This document shows, piece by piece, positions 1 through 10,301 of a DNA stretch of 64,000 nt. The position numbers were made by a program, and so were the translations under genes. The stretch is from Pythium myriotylum (Eukaryota; Oomycota; Peronosporomycetes; Pythiales; Pythiaceae): contig JALJCQ010000021.1 in NCBI GenBank assembly GCA_023091665.1, positions 310,001 to 374,000 of the forward strand, read 5' to 3'. The notes under the pieces were generated by a model. It saw only the letters and a list, made by a program, of their open reading frames with translations. It was not told where the DNA came from and made no database searches. Numbering within the stretch: position 1 is the stretch's first letter; each line of letters starts with the position of its first letter.

Positions 1-263
1 CTTGACCTCACCACGTATTCGATCCGCGTCAGGTCGCCATAGAGCTGTACTTCGACTCGGCTCTTTGTTCCTCTCCTTCTCTTCATCATCTTTCCTTCCT
101 CGTCGGGCTGCCTCCTCTTCGTTCGCGGCGCTCCGCATCATCTCGCCGCCCACCTTTAGACTCGTCCCCTCACTCTTGTGACCTCGCTCCGACCAGACTG
201 TTTACTTGGTCCCTTCGCCGAGCACCTTCTCACACCAGACTGATCACTTCGCCAGGTCACTCT
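1..263. other. Non-coding stretch 3' of Gypsy-1
   Basis: No gene is visible here. It follows the 3' end of the minus-strand Gypsy-1 coding region, so it should hold its 3' UTR. I could not recognise an LTR edge; the 3' LTR probably lies beyond the window start. Two copies of a 17-bp motif that recurs through Gypsy-1 (CCAGACTGATCACTTCG type) sit at 193-209 and 235-251. Confidence 0.5.
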
Positions 264-878
264 CTACTCGTCACTCGAATCACTCTCATCGACCTCTTCC
301 TCATGAGTAGTTTGAGCAGCTTCCTTGCGGTTCTTCCATGCCCGTCTTGCGTCGAACTCGTACAGCAGAGCGTTGCAATGTATATTCTCTTCCGGCTCCC
401 ATGTAGGCTCCTTGTGGCCGACCCATTTGATCAAGTACTCACGCATTCGTCTACCGTTCCTCGTCCGCTTCTTATATCGGCAGTCGACCACCTTCTCCAC
501 CTCATATTCGTCATCCACACCTTCTTCGTACCACGAATCCTCAGGCAATAGAGCTTCGTCCAACTCGAGGTCTTGAATGCTCTCAATCTTTTGACGTGGC
601 CTCCGCATCCTTGAGACGAATGGCTTAAGCCGGGAGATATAGATCATCGGCATGACTTGACTCTCGCTCCGATCGAACTTTAGCTTGTACACCGACTCAC
701 TGATACGCTCTTCTATCTGATATGGACCATGCCACAGGTGCGATAGCTTCCTCACGAGTCCTTCCTTGACCAAAACGTGATACAGCCACACAAGCTCACC
801 TGGCTGATACTCCGTCCTCACCGTCGACTGCAGCTTCTCGTCGGCCTGCTCGTTGTTCTTCCTCGCACGTTCTTCCAT
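264..878 (-). pseudogene. Gypsy-1 integrase C-terminus with chromodomain
   Basis: This 204-residue frame is the C-terminal end of the Gypsy-1 polyprotein. The first 90 residues are the integrase tail (LVWLYHV, HGPYQIEERI, SRLKPFV), followed by an acidic linker. At about residues 123-175 there is a chromodomain with EVEKVVDCR at its start and EYLIKWVGHKEPTWEPEENI at its end. Chromodomains of this class (chromoviruses) are thought to steer integration to modified chromatin. The frame is the same as that of the integrase upstream; a single TAA at 915-917 separates them, so the Met used here is probably not a real start. Confidence 0.85.
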
Positions 879-914
879 TAATTTCTGCTGAATAAATTCG
901 GCGTGCGCTTGAGC

Positions 915-1772
915 TTATTCATGCTGCTTTGCAATTTTTTGCCGCCATTCAAGTGCATTTCGTTCCTTGAGCGTGCCATCCTTGGGGGGAATCGCTGCTT
1001 CCAGTTGCGTTCGTGCATCCCAGCCATGCACCAGATAGAAACTAGTCTGCTTGTGCTGTAGACTCACTGACGTGTTGAGGGCCAACTCAAGCTGCTGAAC
1101 ATATTCATCCCAGTCCTTCTGCTCCGCATCAGCAATATAGCACTTGATCGCCCTCACCACAGTCTGCACAGAACGTTCTTGTTTCCCATTCGCTTGCGGT
1201 CGATAAGCTAGTGTCGGGCGCTGCTTCTGATTCATCATGCGGTTGAATCGCTTGAACACAGAACTCATGAAGCGCGGATCGCGGTCGTGTCGAATCATTT
1301 CTTGGGCCCCAAATCGCTTGAATACCCCACTCAAATACGCCTCTGCGACGGATTGCGCTGTCGTGTCGGCCATCGGAATGAGAATTACAAAGCCTGAGAA
1401 GAGGCAGATGCAACAGAGCATGGCTTCATTTCCGTTGTACGTCTTGGGGAGGGGAATCGCGAAATCCATAGCGAGCACCTGAAATGGCCTGGTCGCGACA
1501 ATATTGCCACTGGACCGACCTTTGTATCGGGGCTTGCCCTTCGCAGTGGCGCAGTCTTCACACGAGGCAACATACCATTCTTCATCCGCATACATGCCCC
1601 TCCAGTAGTATAGACGGCGCATTCGCTCGAACACACGCCCCACACCTTGGTGTGCACCAGCCCCGAGTTCTTCATGATAGGCGCATAATAAATCTTTCTG
1701 CAGAATGTCCGGCACTACCAGTCGCATCTTCAAAGCTTCCGATTTCCCTCCTTGGGGGGAGTAGTACAACAC
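915..1772 (-). pseudogene. Gypsy-1 integrase (zinc-binding and catalytic core)
   Basis: This 285-residue frame carries a complete integrase core. The zinc-binding HHCC set is His33, His41, Cys71 and Cys74. The catalytic D,D-35-E triad is Asp103 (LAMDF), Asp163 (RHDRDPRF) and Glu199 (RPQANGKQER). Integrase inserts the cDNA copy into host chromosomes. The start lies in a 43-bp overlap with the upstream RNase H frame at 1730-1772, where a frameshift breaks the polyprotein, and the end is a TAA that truncates the chromodomain tail. The domain call is firm; function is unlikely. Confidence 0.9.
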
Positions 1773-3112
1773 CCCATCTGAGTCACATATGGAACAGCGA
1801 TCCGCGCTACCCGCTTGAGCGCGGTCGACGAAGAGAACTCCTCCTCATTGCCCTCGAGATACACGATTACCTGCTTGCACCATTCATCTCGGCGTTGCGC
1901 TGCCGCCACTCGTCGGAACCTCTCCACCTGAGCTTGACTTAGCATCTCCCCACTCACATGCAATGGTGTCCATTCTCTGGCCGGCTTCGATCCATCATCC
2001 TCGAATGTCCCTATGTCAGCTGCGTTCGACCCTTCTTTTTGCTTCTTCGTGTGGCTCTCCTTCTTCGACCTCGTCCGCTTCCTCGTGTCAACAACAAAAA
2101 CTTCGTAGCTCGGACGGTCATGCAATCCCGCCACCTGGCTCCCGCTCGCCACCCTGACTAGCCCAAGTTCGCTCTTCTCTTCCAACGTTGACTGCGATTC
2201 TTCACCAGACTGTTCACTTGGCTTTGCAAGGGTGGTAGTCGTCTCCAGACTGATCAGTTGACCTGAACTTGGCTCGGCCTTGTGGCCAGACTGATCGACT
2301 CGCCTTACCATTATAGTTGCCCCCTTTTCCGCCTCCGGCTTTCCTTCGCACACGTGTTCGTCGTCCACGCGGTACAAAAGCTCCGGGAGAGTGTTCAAAA
2401 GCTCCAAGTCGTGCAAGCGCGCATCATCAGTGACCGAGCCTCTCGACTGGGATCGCATGGCCTCTCTGGTGAGGAAGTCTGCCGCCTGGTTGTACTTACG
2501 CGCGATGTGAATGAAACTCACACCGTCGAACAAGGTGAGCTGCTCTTTCGCCCGGTTCAGCCAGACTTGTAGCGACGCTTGATTGCACTGAAGGTCACCC
2601 TTTATCTGCCCGATCACCAGGCGGGAGTCACCGCACACGAGCACTTCCTTGATACCCCGCGTCGTTGCCAGTTCGAGTGCGCCGTGCAGGCCGTGATATT
2701 CACTGTCGTTCACGGTAAGCCATCCCCTAACATCATATTCCGCGGCAACCACTTTCCACTCAGGCAGTTTCCATAGGATCATACCAAACGTGCCAGACCG
2801 CGTATCCTTCAACTTGACTGCCCCATCGAACGTGAGCACATATCCATCTGCGTTTCTTCGTAGATCAGGGAAGGGTCGAATGACCGGTATATTTTTAATT
2901 GTCTTCATCGGCGCGATGTCTTCGAGTATTGCATTCATCTGTTCTGCAGGTGTTATCGATGCTGCCAATACTGCCATCAAGCCGGCGGGAGTCTCATCGC
3001 TTCGAATAATTGTCAAGTTCCATGGCGACAACATGGCGGCCCACTGGATGGTACGACCGGTCAGACTCTTCGACGTGAAGACCCACTTCATGGTAGAGTA
3101 TCTCGCGTACAC
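1730..3112 (-). pseudogene. Gypsy-1 second RNase H domain (RNase HI-like) and linker
   Basis: The 460-residue frame starts with the last part of the classical Ty3 RNase H (about residues 1-40, KWVFTSKSLTGR). A second, complete RNase H fold follows at about residues 90-215. Its acidic residues appear as LTFDGAV, NDSEYHGLHGALELA, VCGDSRLVIGQIKG and NQAADFLT. Two RNase H domains in tandem, the distal one of the archaeal/plant-like kind, are known in Tat-like Gypsy elements of plants and oomycetes. The remaining 240 residues form a charged linker containing the motif-derived peptides VDQSG, QLISLE and SEQSGEE. It is joined to its neighbours by frameshifts at both ends. Confidence 0.8.
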
Positions 3113-3618
3113 TACAATCGGTTGGCCGAGCAGGTAGTGACTTGGACGTGAAGCGTCTTCAGCAGAGCTAACACTTCTTGTTCTGCAGGCGTATACCGTG
3201 TCTCTGCATCCTTGAAAACTTTACTCACAAATCGAACTGGATGTAGAATCCCGTCGTGCTCTTGGCAAACTGATGCTCCGAAAGCCCACTTGTTCGTGTA
3301 CAGCACTATAACGAGCTCTCGTCCGCGTTCAACATGGCGCAGAAGAGGCGCGTCGCATAGCTTCATCTTCAGTTCTTCGAAGGCCCTCTTTGCATGATCA
3401 AGTTGGCTCCCATCCCTCAGTCTCAGGTCAGTGACTTCATACAGAACTGCCGCATAAGTCGCGAAGTTGCTGATAAACTTGTGGTAATAAATCAGGCTGC
3501 CGATGAATCGCTGCAACCCTTTCTGCGTCGACGGAAACGGCATCTGCCTGATCGACTCGAGGTTTCTTGGGGCGCTCATCAACCCTTCTCGAGAGACCAC
3601 GTGGCTGAGGAACTCAAC
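3112..3618 (-). pseudogene. Gypsy-1 RT thumb/connection and first RNase H (after the insertion)
   Basis: This is the part of the polymerase lying downstream of the 1.19-kb insertion. It begins VEFLSHVVSREG, the conserved end of the Ty3 RT palm, then TQKGLQRFIGSLIYYHKFI, and continues into a Ty3-type RNase H at about residues 110-180 (FVSKVF, RYTPAEQEVLALL). The usual first catalytic Asp of this RNase H appears changed to Asn (VLYTNKW), so this domain is probably structural or dead. That fits the presence of a second RNase H downstream. The first 14-15 residues of the open frame come from the inserted DNA, not from the element. Confidence 0.85.
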
Positions 3619-4804
3619 TGTATGATGTAGCGGGACCGGTTCCCCGCGGACTTTCCCGGAATTCCCCATCTCTGTGGGACCGGGAACTTGTCAAGAACCA
3701 CTGTGGTTCTTTAGGATAGGTCTAAAATTGTGTACTACACACTAGCTGGGTATTTATACCCAGTTTCCGGTTGCGCCACACTAGTAGTACCGGAAAACAC
3801 GGTACCTGACTCTACTGGCGAATATTACCAGCCAGTTAGAGATTTCAGGGAAGTGTCTGGTATATTACCGGTTCTAGCGGAAAATTACCGTTAGTTTCGT
3901 GTGTGCCATTAGCCGTCCGTACTGGTCCGCGAACCCATTGGAATCTGATTCGCACCCGCCGGTACCTCCTCGATTCTGGTTTAGTAAACAGTTTCTCCCG
4001 GTTATGAGAGGGACGGGACAACCGGCCTACCCTCCATAATAGACTTCCCCTTTTGCCTTGTCAGCTCGAAGTCTTCGGGCCTACAACAGCAGTTGTATCG
4101 GCGGCCACCTCGACATCCCGGTTCTCTAAGGTACTGGCTGTGTGTTGGAGTGCTCTGGCGGTGTGTACTGCGTGAGTGTGCGTTGCCTTGCGAGTCGTGG
4201 AGCCGGTCAAGTGACTGGGTGAAGCGGTTTCCTGGTTCGATAACCTAAGGAAGTGGCTCAGGCCACGGACTGAGGGTTTTTATAGTGTGGTGGCGAGCTG
4301 TATTAACTGGGAAACCCGGTAATACATTCTATTGTATTTGTCTTTCTTGCGTTTGCTCCGGTCTGGGACCGGTTGCTTGGACTGGTTGATCGCTCCGTGC
4401 CGTCACAGTCCCCCCTTTTCCCTTGCATTTCCGTAGTATCTGAAGGTTCTGGCAACCGGTTTGCCTACCAAATCAGACAGCATCGGGTAGCGGGTCATTT
4501 CCTCTATTACCCAGCTTCTGAAGAACCGTCAAAGGGTACACAACGTGAGGTGCTAGCCGGGTGAGCATTCTATCTCGCTTGCGCTAGTCATCTTTGGATA
4601 TCTGCGTGGAGAAAGCTTTGCCCACCTTCTGCGATCGCTTTTTGCCTGCTATTGCAACCGAGTTAGTCTGTCGTGACTGAACCGGAATCGCAGCAGCAGC
4701 AGAGCGTGAGCAGCTAAGTTTGACAAGTGTTTCCCGGCTCCTAGCGCTACCCCTTCGCTAGTTGGAGCCGGGTGGATTGTCAAAAACGTACGACCGCTAC
4801 ATCA
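3619..4804. mobile_element. Solo-LTR-like insertion inside Gypsy-1 RT
   Basis: A 1.19-kb block with no coding similarity interrupts the RT exactly between FGKKSV and VEFLSHV. CAACTG occurs on both sides (3615-3620 and 4805-4810). Removing the block and one copy leaves an uninterrupted RT frame, so the insertion is directly visible. The ends are short inverted repeats (GATGTAGCGG at the left, CCGCTACATC at the right). With a 4-bp duplication CAAC the element would start TG and end CA, like a solo LTR; with CAACTG it could be a non-autonomous terminal-inverted-repeat element. TATA-like stretches such as GGTATTTATACC at 3749-3760 favour an LTR. Confidence 0.75.
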
Positions 4805-5183
4805 CAACTGACTTCTTCCCAAACGAACTCTTCCGCAAACTCACGGTCACTCCCCAGTATTGAAATGCGTCGAGCAGACACTCCAGCATCACGTTCATCT
4901 CCGACCACGCCGTTGCCCCAAAGGTGATATCATCGATGTATGATCGGCGCTTGATCACCGGCAGCACATGCGCGTTATCAATCATGCGCTGGTAGATCTG
5001 TGGAGCATTCTTCAACCCTTGAGGCATCTTTGTCCATTCGAAGTGTCCGAGCGGGCAGATAAAAGCAGTCACAAGTCGCGCGCGGACCGTTAAAGGTACA
5101 GCCCAGAATCCGCTCGCATTATCCAAGGAGCAAAACCACATGATCCCTTCAAAGTTGTCGAGCAGATCATCTATCAGTGGCAT
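4805..5183 (-). pseudogene. Gypsy-1 reverse transcriptase palm
   Basis: About 125 residues of RT palm. They contain FCSLDNASGFWAVPL (first catalytic Asp region), KMPQGLKNAPQIYQRMID and the catalytic YIDD box (RRSYIDDITFG). The frame ends where the 1.19-kb insertion begins; the apparent stop lies in the inserted DNA. At its start it overlaps the preceding protease/RT frame by 17 bp in another phase, so a small indel around 5167-5183 also breaks the polyprotein. The catalytic aspartates themselves are intact. Confidence 0.88.
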
Positions 5184-6819
5184 CGCGTACCATCAGCTTC
5201 GTTAGACCGTTCACAAGGCGATAGTCGATCCAAAGGCGGATGTCTTTCCCGTTCTTCTTCAGCACAATAACAATCGGTGATGCCCACGGTGAGTTCGAAT
5301 ATCTTATCAAACCCTGTCGGAGAAGGCCGCGTAGCAACTCATACAATCTTCCCAGCAGGTGCGGTGGCACTCGTCTCGCGGCTTGAGCGATCGGCTTCGC
5401 GTCCCCGGCGTCCACGTCACACACGACTCCTTTCGCTGGCGGCGGTAGAGCGTTCCCGGAGCTGATAAATCTAGCGGACCTCGCTTCCAACGTTTCCCTG
5501 ATCGTTTCAATCTCCTCGGCCGTCTTCTCCTCGTCGCCGATGTCAGCTTCACTCATGTCGACTTCCATCAGCGGGGCCTCGTCAAACTCAGGTAGCAACG
5601 CAAGCTGCTCTTTCATGCTCTCAACTGACATCTCTACCCCTTCATGGACGTAGACTTCTCTTGCAAACTTCGACTGATCCAGATCTTCAGGGAGAGGTCT
5701 GTCCAGCATGCAAACCTGTGAAAACGTTCGCTCATCCGCCAGACTGTTCACTTCAGTTTCTCCCGCTCTGCCCTGGACCAGACTGATCACTTCGGCCTCT
5801 CCATCGTTGAGACATTCCGCCAGACTGATCACTTCGGTGACCGCGCTTCTATTCGGCTCCGTACTCGCCTCTTTAGTGGCCTCTCCCTTGCTCAACTCCA
5901 GACCGATCACTTTGAGGCGGGTCTCTCCAGCCACCAGCACAGCGACGTCGCTGCCACGCAGGAGTGGCATCCTCACGGCCATGCGCACCGCGTCATACGA
6001 AGCCGCATACGCCTCACAGCGCAGATGATCATAACTCAGCAGCGGCAACGCATTCTCGTCAGGCACTTCACACCGCTTCTTGCCCAAGTCGATCTTCAGC
6101 CCGGCGCACATCATGAAGTCGGTGCCGAGTATAATCAACGAGTGAGCTTCAAACTCAGCCACCCACATCTCGACTTCGCACACCACGAACTCTCCCAGCC
6201 GGATCTTCACCATGACCTTCCCGTGTGCTTGCATCGGTTCCTCACTCACGCCAAAGAATTCACTCGAGTCCTCGAACGCCCGCACTCTCAACCCCAACTT
6301 ACGTGCCAAGTTGGTGTGTGACAGACTGATGTTCGCTCCCGAATCCAGCATCAACGGAATCTCGAGTCCTTCAACAGCACCATGCACGAAGGCTTGTATC
6401 TTCTCGTTCGTTGACAATTCGTGGTTCTTCCACCACCCTCGTCGTTCATCACCAACGAGACGAATGTGAGTTACCTTTCTTTGCAGAGATATATCTCGAG
6501 CACCATTTGGCATCTTCATATCTTCTTCATCAGCATCTTCGTCGCAAGCGCCCTCATCACCTTCTTCAATTGGCTCAATTGGGCACCATAGCACATGCAG
6601 CTCTTTATCTTCATCACCAACTGCTTCTCTCATATATACATCTTCACATACACAGTTTCCATCACTTGTTTCTTCTTGTTTCTCATCCACACTCGACACT
6701 ACCGATTCAAACACCGCAGGTAGCGTGGCATCCTTGACTGTATCTTCATACACGTTCAGTTCTTCATGCACAGTGTCATCATAACTTGTTTCTTCATGTT
6801 TCTTCGCTCCATTTTCCAC
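5167..6819 (-). pseudogene. Gypsy-1 acidic linker, aspartic protease and RT fingers
   Basis: The 550-residue frame has three parts. Residues 1-135 are very acidic and unrecognised. A retropepsin fold follows at about 140-260, with the active-site DSGANISLS and the flap-distal ILGTDFM. A linker of about 190 residues carries the repeated peptides EVISLA, EVISLV and EVNSLA, each encoded by a copy of the 17-bp TGATCAGTCTGG-type motif. The last 80 residues are RT fingers (GLIRYSNSPWASPIVIVLKK, IRLWIDYRLVNGLT). It is in the same phase as the gag frames upstream, separated by a TGA at 6976-6978, so the Met at 6819 may not be a genuine start. Confidence 0.85.
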
Positions 6820-6975
6820 GTGAACACTTTCTTCATCAATGTAAGGCGCCTTTTGTTTCTAGTATTTCTTCGATTTGTGCCGGATCTTCTTCACATGCAA
6901 AGTCGCCGCGACGTCCCCGTTACGTACAGCACTGGCAGAGTGCTGCGGGGCTAGCGGTTTAACTGCCGAACGAGA

Positions 6976-7914
6976 TCATCCACAGTAATCTCGCCGGTCT
7001 TGAGCTTTGGACTGAGCATCTTCATCTTCTCGGTGAAAGCACGGCAGACTTGAATCGTGTGATCCAGTCACTCCACAAAACTCACACTCATGAAGTTGAA
7101 AGCAGCTTTCCTTAATATGTCCGGACTTGCCACAATGCTCACAGCGGACCTCATTACCGTTTCCGCTAGTCTGATGAGCTTGACCTCCACCATTAGAGCC
7201 TTGCTGCCTCTGACCTGCGTTGACCTTATTGACTGCAGGAGGCGGGTCATTGCTCCCCTCCGGTTGCTTCTTGGCCTGCTTCTTAGGCGTTGGCTTCGCT
7301 TGAGAGTTCTCGTACATCTCGAGCTTCTCCTCGCGCTTGTCAATCGACTTGTACTTGCTGTAACGGAATTGAGACTGAACAGCTTTATCATGTAGCGTGT
7401 CGAAGAACTCCTGAATGTGATCCTTCAAATCGGCCGGGATACGATCTTCGTCATCGTCATCGTCTACACGGAAATCGATGCGCGCGCGAAGACCTGCTGC
7501 GTTAAAGCGATAGAAGTAGTCCAGCGCAGATTCATCGGGCTTGTGAGTTAGACGATAGTACGTGAGCGTAGATGGCGTGCTCTCAGTGCAATACTTTCGA
7601 TAGAAGGCCTTCATCGTATGCTTCCATTTCTTCCTTGTTGACGAAGGGAGCTGCTTCTGCCAATACCTCGCCGGACCCGTGAGAGCGTCTACGAACGAAC
7701 CGAGACGTTGACGATTGGACCAGTTGGACAAATCCGCGATGTGAAGAAACTTCGAGAGCCACGCCTTGGCTTCTTCCGGGAAAACCTTGGCGCCACTGAA
7801 CGACTTCACATTGACATTCTGGATGACCGTTGTCACATGCCGATCGCGTCGTCGAGGTCCAGATACATCCGAGTCAGAATCTTCATACATTGAGAGGCCG
7901 AACTCATCTTCCAT
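6976..7914 (-). pseudogene. Gypsy-1 gag, capsid/nucleocapsid part
   Basis: This 312-residue frame holds the retrotransposon gag core (AKAWLSKFLHIADLSNW, SFVDALTGPARYWQKQLP, HKPDESALDYFYRFNAAG) and a nucleocapsid tail. The tail has a CCHC zinc knuckle (CEHCGKSGHIKESC) followed by a second cysteine/histidine cluster (CEFCGVTGSH). It would package the RNA genome. It lies in phase with the frame upstream (7999-8877) and the frame downstream (5167-6819), each separated by one stop codon. That may be decay or, less likely, programmed readthrough. Confidence 0.85.
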
Positions 7915-7998
7915 ATCTGAATGGCGAGCGCTGCGCTTGACTGGCTTCTTCGACCTCTTGACTGGTTTTTTGACGCACTTGAGTGCTTCTTCGTCGGA

Positions 7999-8877
7999 TT
8001 ATTCGCCCAGTTCATCGTCGTCAGACTCGGAATATTCTAGACGTGCGAATCCCTTCTTAGTGCCTCGAGTCTGTTTCGCCGGCGCTTGCGTGGCTGCAAC
8101 TCGCTTCGCGGTATCTGGGCTCAGCGCTTGTATCATTTCTGATAACTCATCCATCGATAACATCCCGCCAGCCGTCAGGGCCATCAGCTTCGTCGCCAGC
8201 GGGTTGTTCTTTCGCTTCATCTTGTCCATGGGGGAGGAGAGAGATCCTTCATCACTGGCAAACTCCAGCTTCTTCCTGATTGGACTCTCGAGTTGAATTT
8301 CTTCATCTGACCTGGATTCTTCGTCAAAGCGTTTCATTGAGCGCGGCTTCGCCGGCTTGGTCTGCGGAGTGTGGGCTACGTCAGCAACGACCATATACTT
8401 CGGATCGAACGTTGTGTCTTCCTCTCGATATTGGATAACGCTAGTCTCCCATTCATACTCGGCAAGCAGAACTGACATCATGAAGCCCATGTCCTGTGCC
8501 ATTCGTTCCGGATTCAGGTAGACTGCATCTTGGTAATTGCTTCTTCGGTACAAATTGTATCCACATGACGTCAACATCTTCTCCACGAAATCAATCGCTT
8601 CATCAATCGTCGCGAAGTCGTAGGTGAACGCCCTCAGTCGCGAACCGGCAAAGAATGTCGTGGGCCCTACTTTCGTAATTTCATACAGGGAAAACCAGCA
8701 TTCTGAGTCGGACGGCATCTTCAACACCTGTCGTTGGTACCGAAGGCCGATTTCGTTCGCTTCTGACAGTCGGTACACCCGAGTTGTGTCATGGACCGCG
8801 CTCTGAACAACGAGGCGGATCGAAACATTCTTCGGGTCTGTGACTTGGCCTTGCCGCATCTCTGTCTTCTCGTCCAT
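7999..8877 (-). pseudogene. Gypsy-1 N-terminal gag-region ORF, function unrecognised
   Basis: A 292-residue frame at the 5' end of Gypsy-1. I do not recognise a catalytic domain. It has a folded-looking first half (FSLYEITKVG, FATIDEAIDFVEKMLTSCGY, EYEWETSVIQY) and a charged, Ser/Lys-rich second half. Its position ahead of the capsid/nucleocapsid frame and its shared phase (one TAA at 7999-8001 between them) suggest an N-terminal gag extension such as a matrix-like domain. The Met at 8877 opens the coding part of the element and is the natural start. Confidence 0.6.
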
Positions 8878-9789
8878 CTTCTAACCGCGTATCGTAACAG
8901 CTAACGGCTCCGCTCCTGGCATACGCACCAGTTGTCGTGTGGGAAAATCAAAAACGGGCACCTGGCGTACGTAGGCTCGCTCTTGAGTCACCGACGGCAA
9001 CAATATTCTCAGGAAAGGGGTGGATCTTGCGTGCTTCGAACACTCGCTTCAGACCCGGATATCACAACTTCTTTGAAGCGGAGACCCGGAACTCTGACAC
9101 GACACTACAACTAGACCCTCACAAGTCTAGAGGCAGCGAGAAAGAACGGTTTGGAGACGATGGAGCTCTTGGAGAACTCCTACGGGGAACTTGGCAGGAA
9201 GCGCAGGCAAAACCACCCGGCCCTCGGGCAGACTGATCACTTCGGATCGCGACGGTACCCAAAACAGGCGGCCGATCGATCAGACTGATCACCTCGAAAC
9301 TCTTAGTAACTTCCTCGAGATACTGACGGGCTACTGTTGAGTGGGAATCAAGGGGCTTCTGCGAGAAGGAGGAAAAATTGTGGACTGACTCCCACGGAAT
9401 TAGCGGCGGAGAATCGCCCCCTTCCGTGGATTATTGGGTGGCAAGTACCCATTCCTATCTACTGAAATCTGTCAAATATAAGGTTCCTACTCCTACTGTT
9501 TTTATGTGAGGTTTCTAAATAAAGAGAAATACGATAACTTGTGCGGCCGGATTTGGAATACGCAATCTTGACTTGGGCGCCAGACTGTTCACTTCGTCCT
9601 GAATTGGGTACTAGGGGTACGCCAGACTGATCACTTCCTTGGGACTTGGTCGTGCACACCTTCACCTGACTGGTCACCTCATGTTCGGAGAACTCATGTC
9701 CTCGGAGTCGGGGCGCTATGCCACACATCCACTCCATGCGCTTTCTGGTGTAGTGAGCGTCGCAGGCACCACCGGCATCCGCGATGCGA
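8878..9789. other. Gypsy-1 5' region, non-coding, with dispersed 17-bp motif
   Basis: This lies upstream of Gypsy-1 gag and should contain its 5' UTR and possibly its 5' LTR, but I could not define LTR ends. Short open frames here show no recognisable domains. Five copies of the CCAGACTGATCACTTCG-type motif occur at 9228-9244, 9281-9296, 9580-9596, 9622-9638 and 9665-9680. Confidence 0.5.
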
Positions 9790-10107
9790 TCACATCTGGG
9801 TGAAGCCTTGGATGTCACTCCCAAGCATGGTAAGTTCAGGCTCGGCGGAAAAAGTCACCTCGAAGGCCCCATTCTCCGCGTCAGAAAACTTCATCGGAGG
9901 AACCTTAAACCCTTCTTCTTCTTCTTCTTCTTCTTCTTCTTCTTCTTCTTCTTCTTCTTCTTCTTCTTCTTCTTCTTCTTCTTCTTCTTCTTCTTCTTCT
10001 TCTTCTTCTTCATCTTCACCGGCTTCGGCTTTGCACCAGTTGGCGGCCCCTTCGTCGGAGTTTGGCGAGAGTGTATTAGAAAGGTCGCTAGCTTGGTACA
10101 TACGCAA
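9790..10107 (-). CDS. Hypothetical short ORF with poly-glutamate run
   Basis: An open frame of 105 residues whose middle third is an uninterrupted Glu run encoded by the GAA strand of the (TTC)33 repeat. The flanks are unrecognised (about 35 residues before, about 30 after). All three phases of a triplet repeat are open, so an ORF is expected by chance here. The Glu phase has the longest non-repeat flanks on this strand. I cannot show that it is expressed. Confidence 0.2.
   Translation of the reverse strand: MRMYQASDLSNTLSPNSDEGAANWCKAEAGEDEEEEEEEEEEEEEEEEEEEEEEEEEEEEEEEEEGFKVPPMKFSDAENGAFEVTFSAEPELTMLGSDIQGFTQM
9913..10011. repeat. (TTC)33 / (GAA)33 microsatellite
   Basis: Ninety-nine bases of perfect TTC repeat on the plus strand, GAA on the minus strand. 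It sits between the 5' side of Gypsy-1 and the broken end of the left Gypsy-2 copy. Long GAA/TTC tracts are known to form triplex structures and stall replication. Confidence 0.97.
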
Positions 10108-10301
10108 GCTTTTGAACCCACTTCATCACAGGGCTATGATCGGCTCATCCATTCCGATCACTCTCACGCAAAGTGTGACCAACTTGTTGGAGCCACTTCT
10201 GGTGGTGGAATTGAAACACGCCTCAGACGTGCTGGGGCCAAGGCGACGATGCTCCACCGTTGCACCCGCCGCCTCACTCCGGCCAGTAGGTCGCCCCGCA
10301 C

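Larger units (their letters stand above)
264..8877 (-). mobile_element. Gypsy-1: decayed Ty3/Gypsy LTR retrotransposon
   Basis: On the minus strand the domains run in Ty3/Gypsy order: gag (8877-6976), aspartic protease and RT start (6819-5167), RT palm (5183-4805), RT end and first RNase H (3618-3112), a second RNase H (3112-1730), integrase (1772-915) and chromodomain (878-264). The element is inactive as it stands. Frameshifts lie near 5170-5183, 3112 and 1730-1772, in-frame stops at 7999, 6976 and 915, and a 1.19-kb insertion splits the RT. No LTR pair is visible in the window. A TCAGTCTGG-containing 17-bp motif recurs in coding and flanking parts. The extra RNase H resembles Tat-like elements known from plants and oomycetes. 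Confidence 0.9.

Noticed and set aside
8878..9789. Attempt to define the 5' LTR of Gypsy-1 here and the 3' LTR in 1-263
   Set aside because: I found no shared sequence between the two ends other than the 17-bp motif, so no LTR pair can be claimed.
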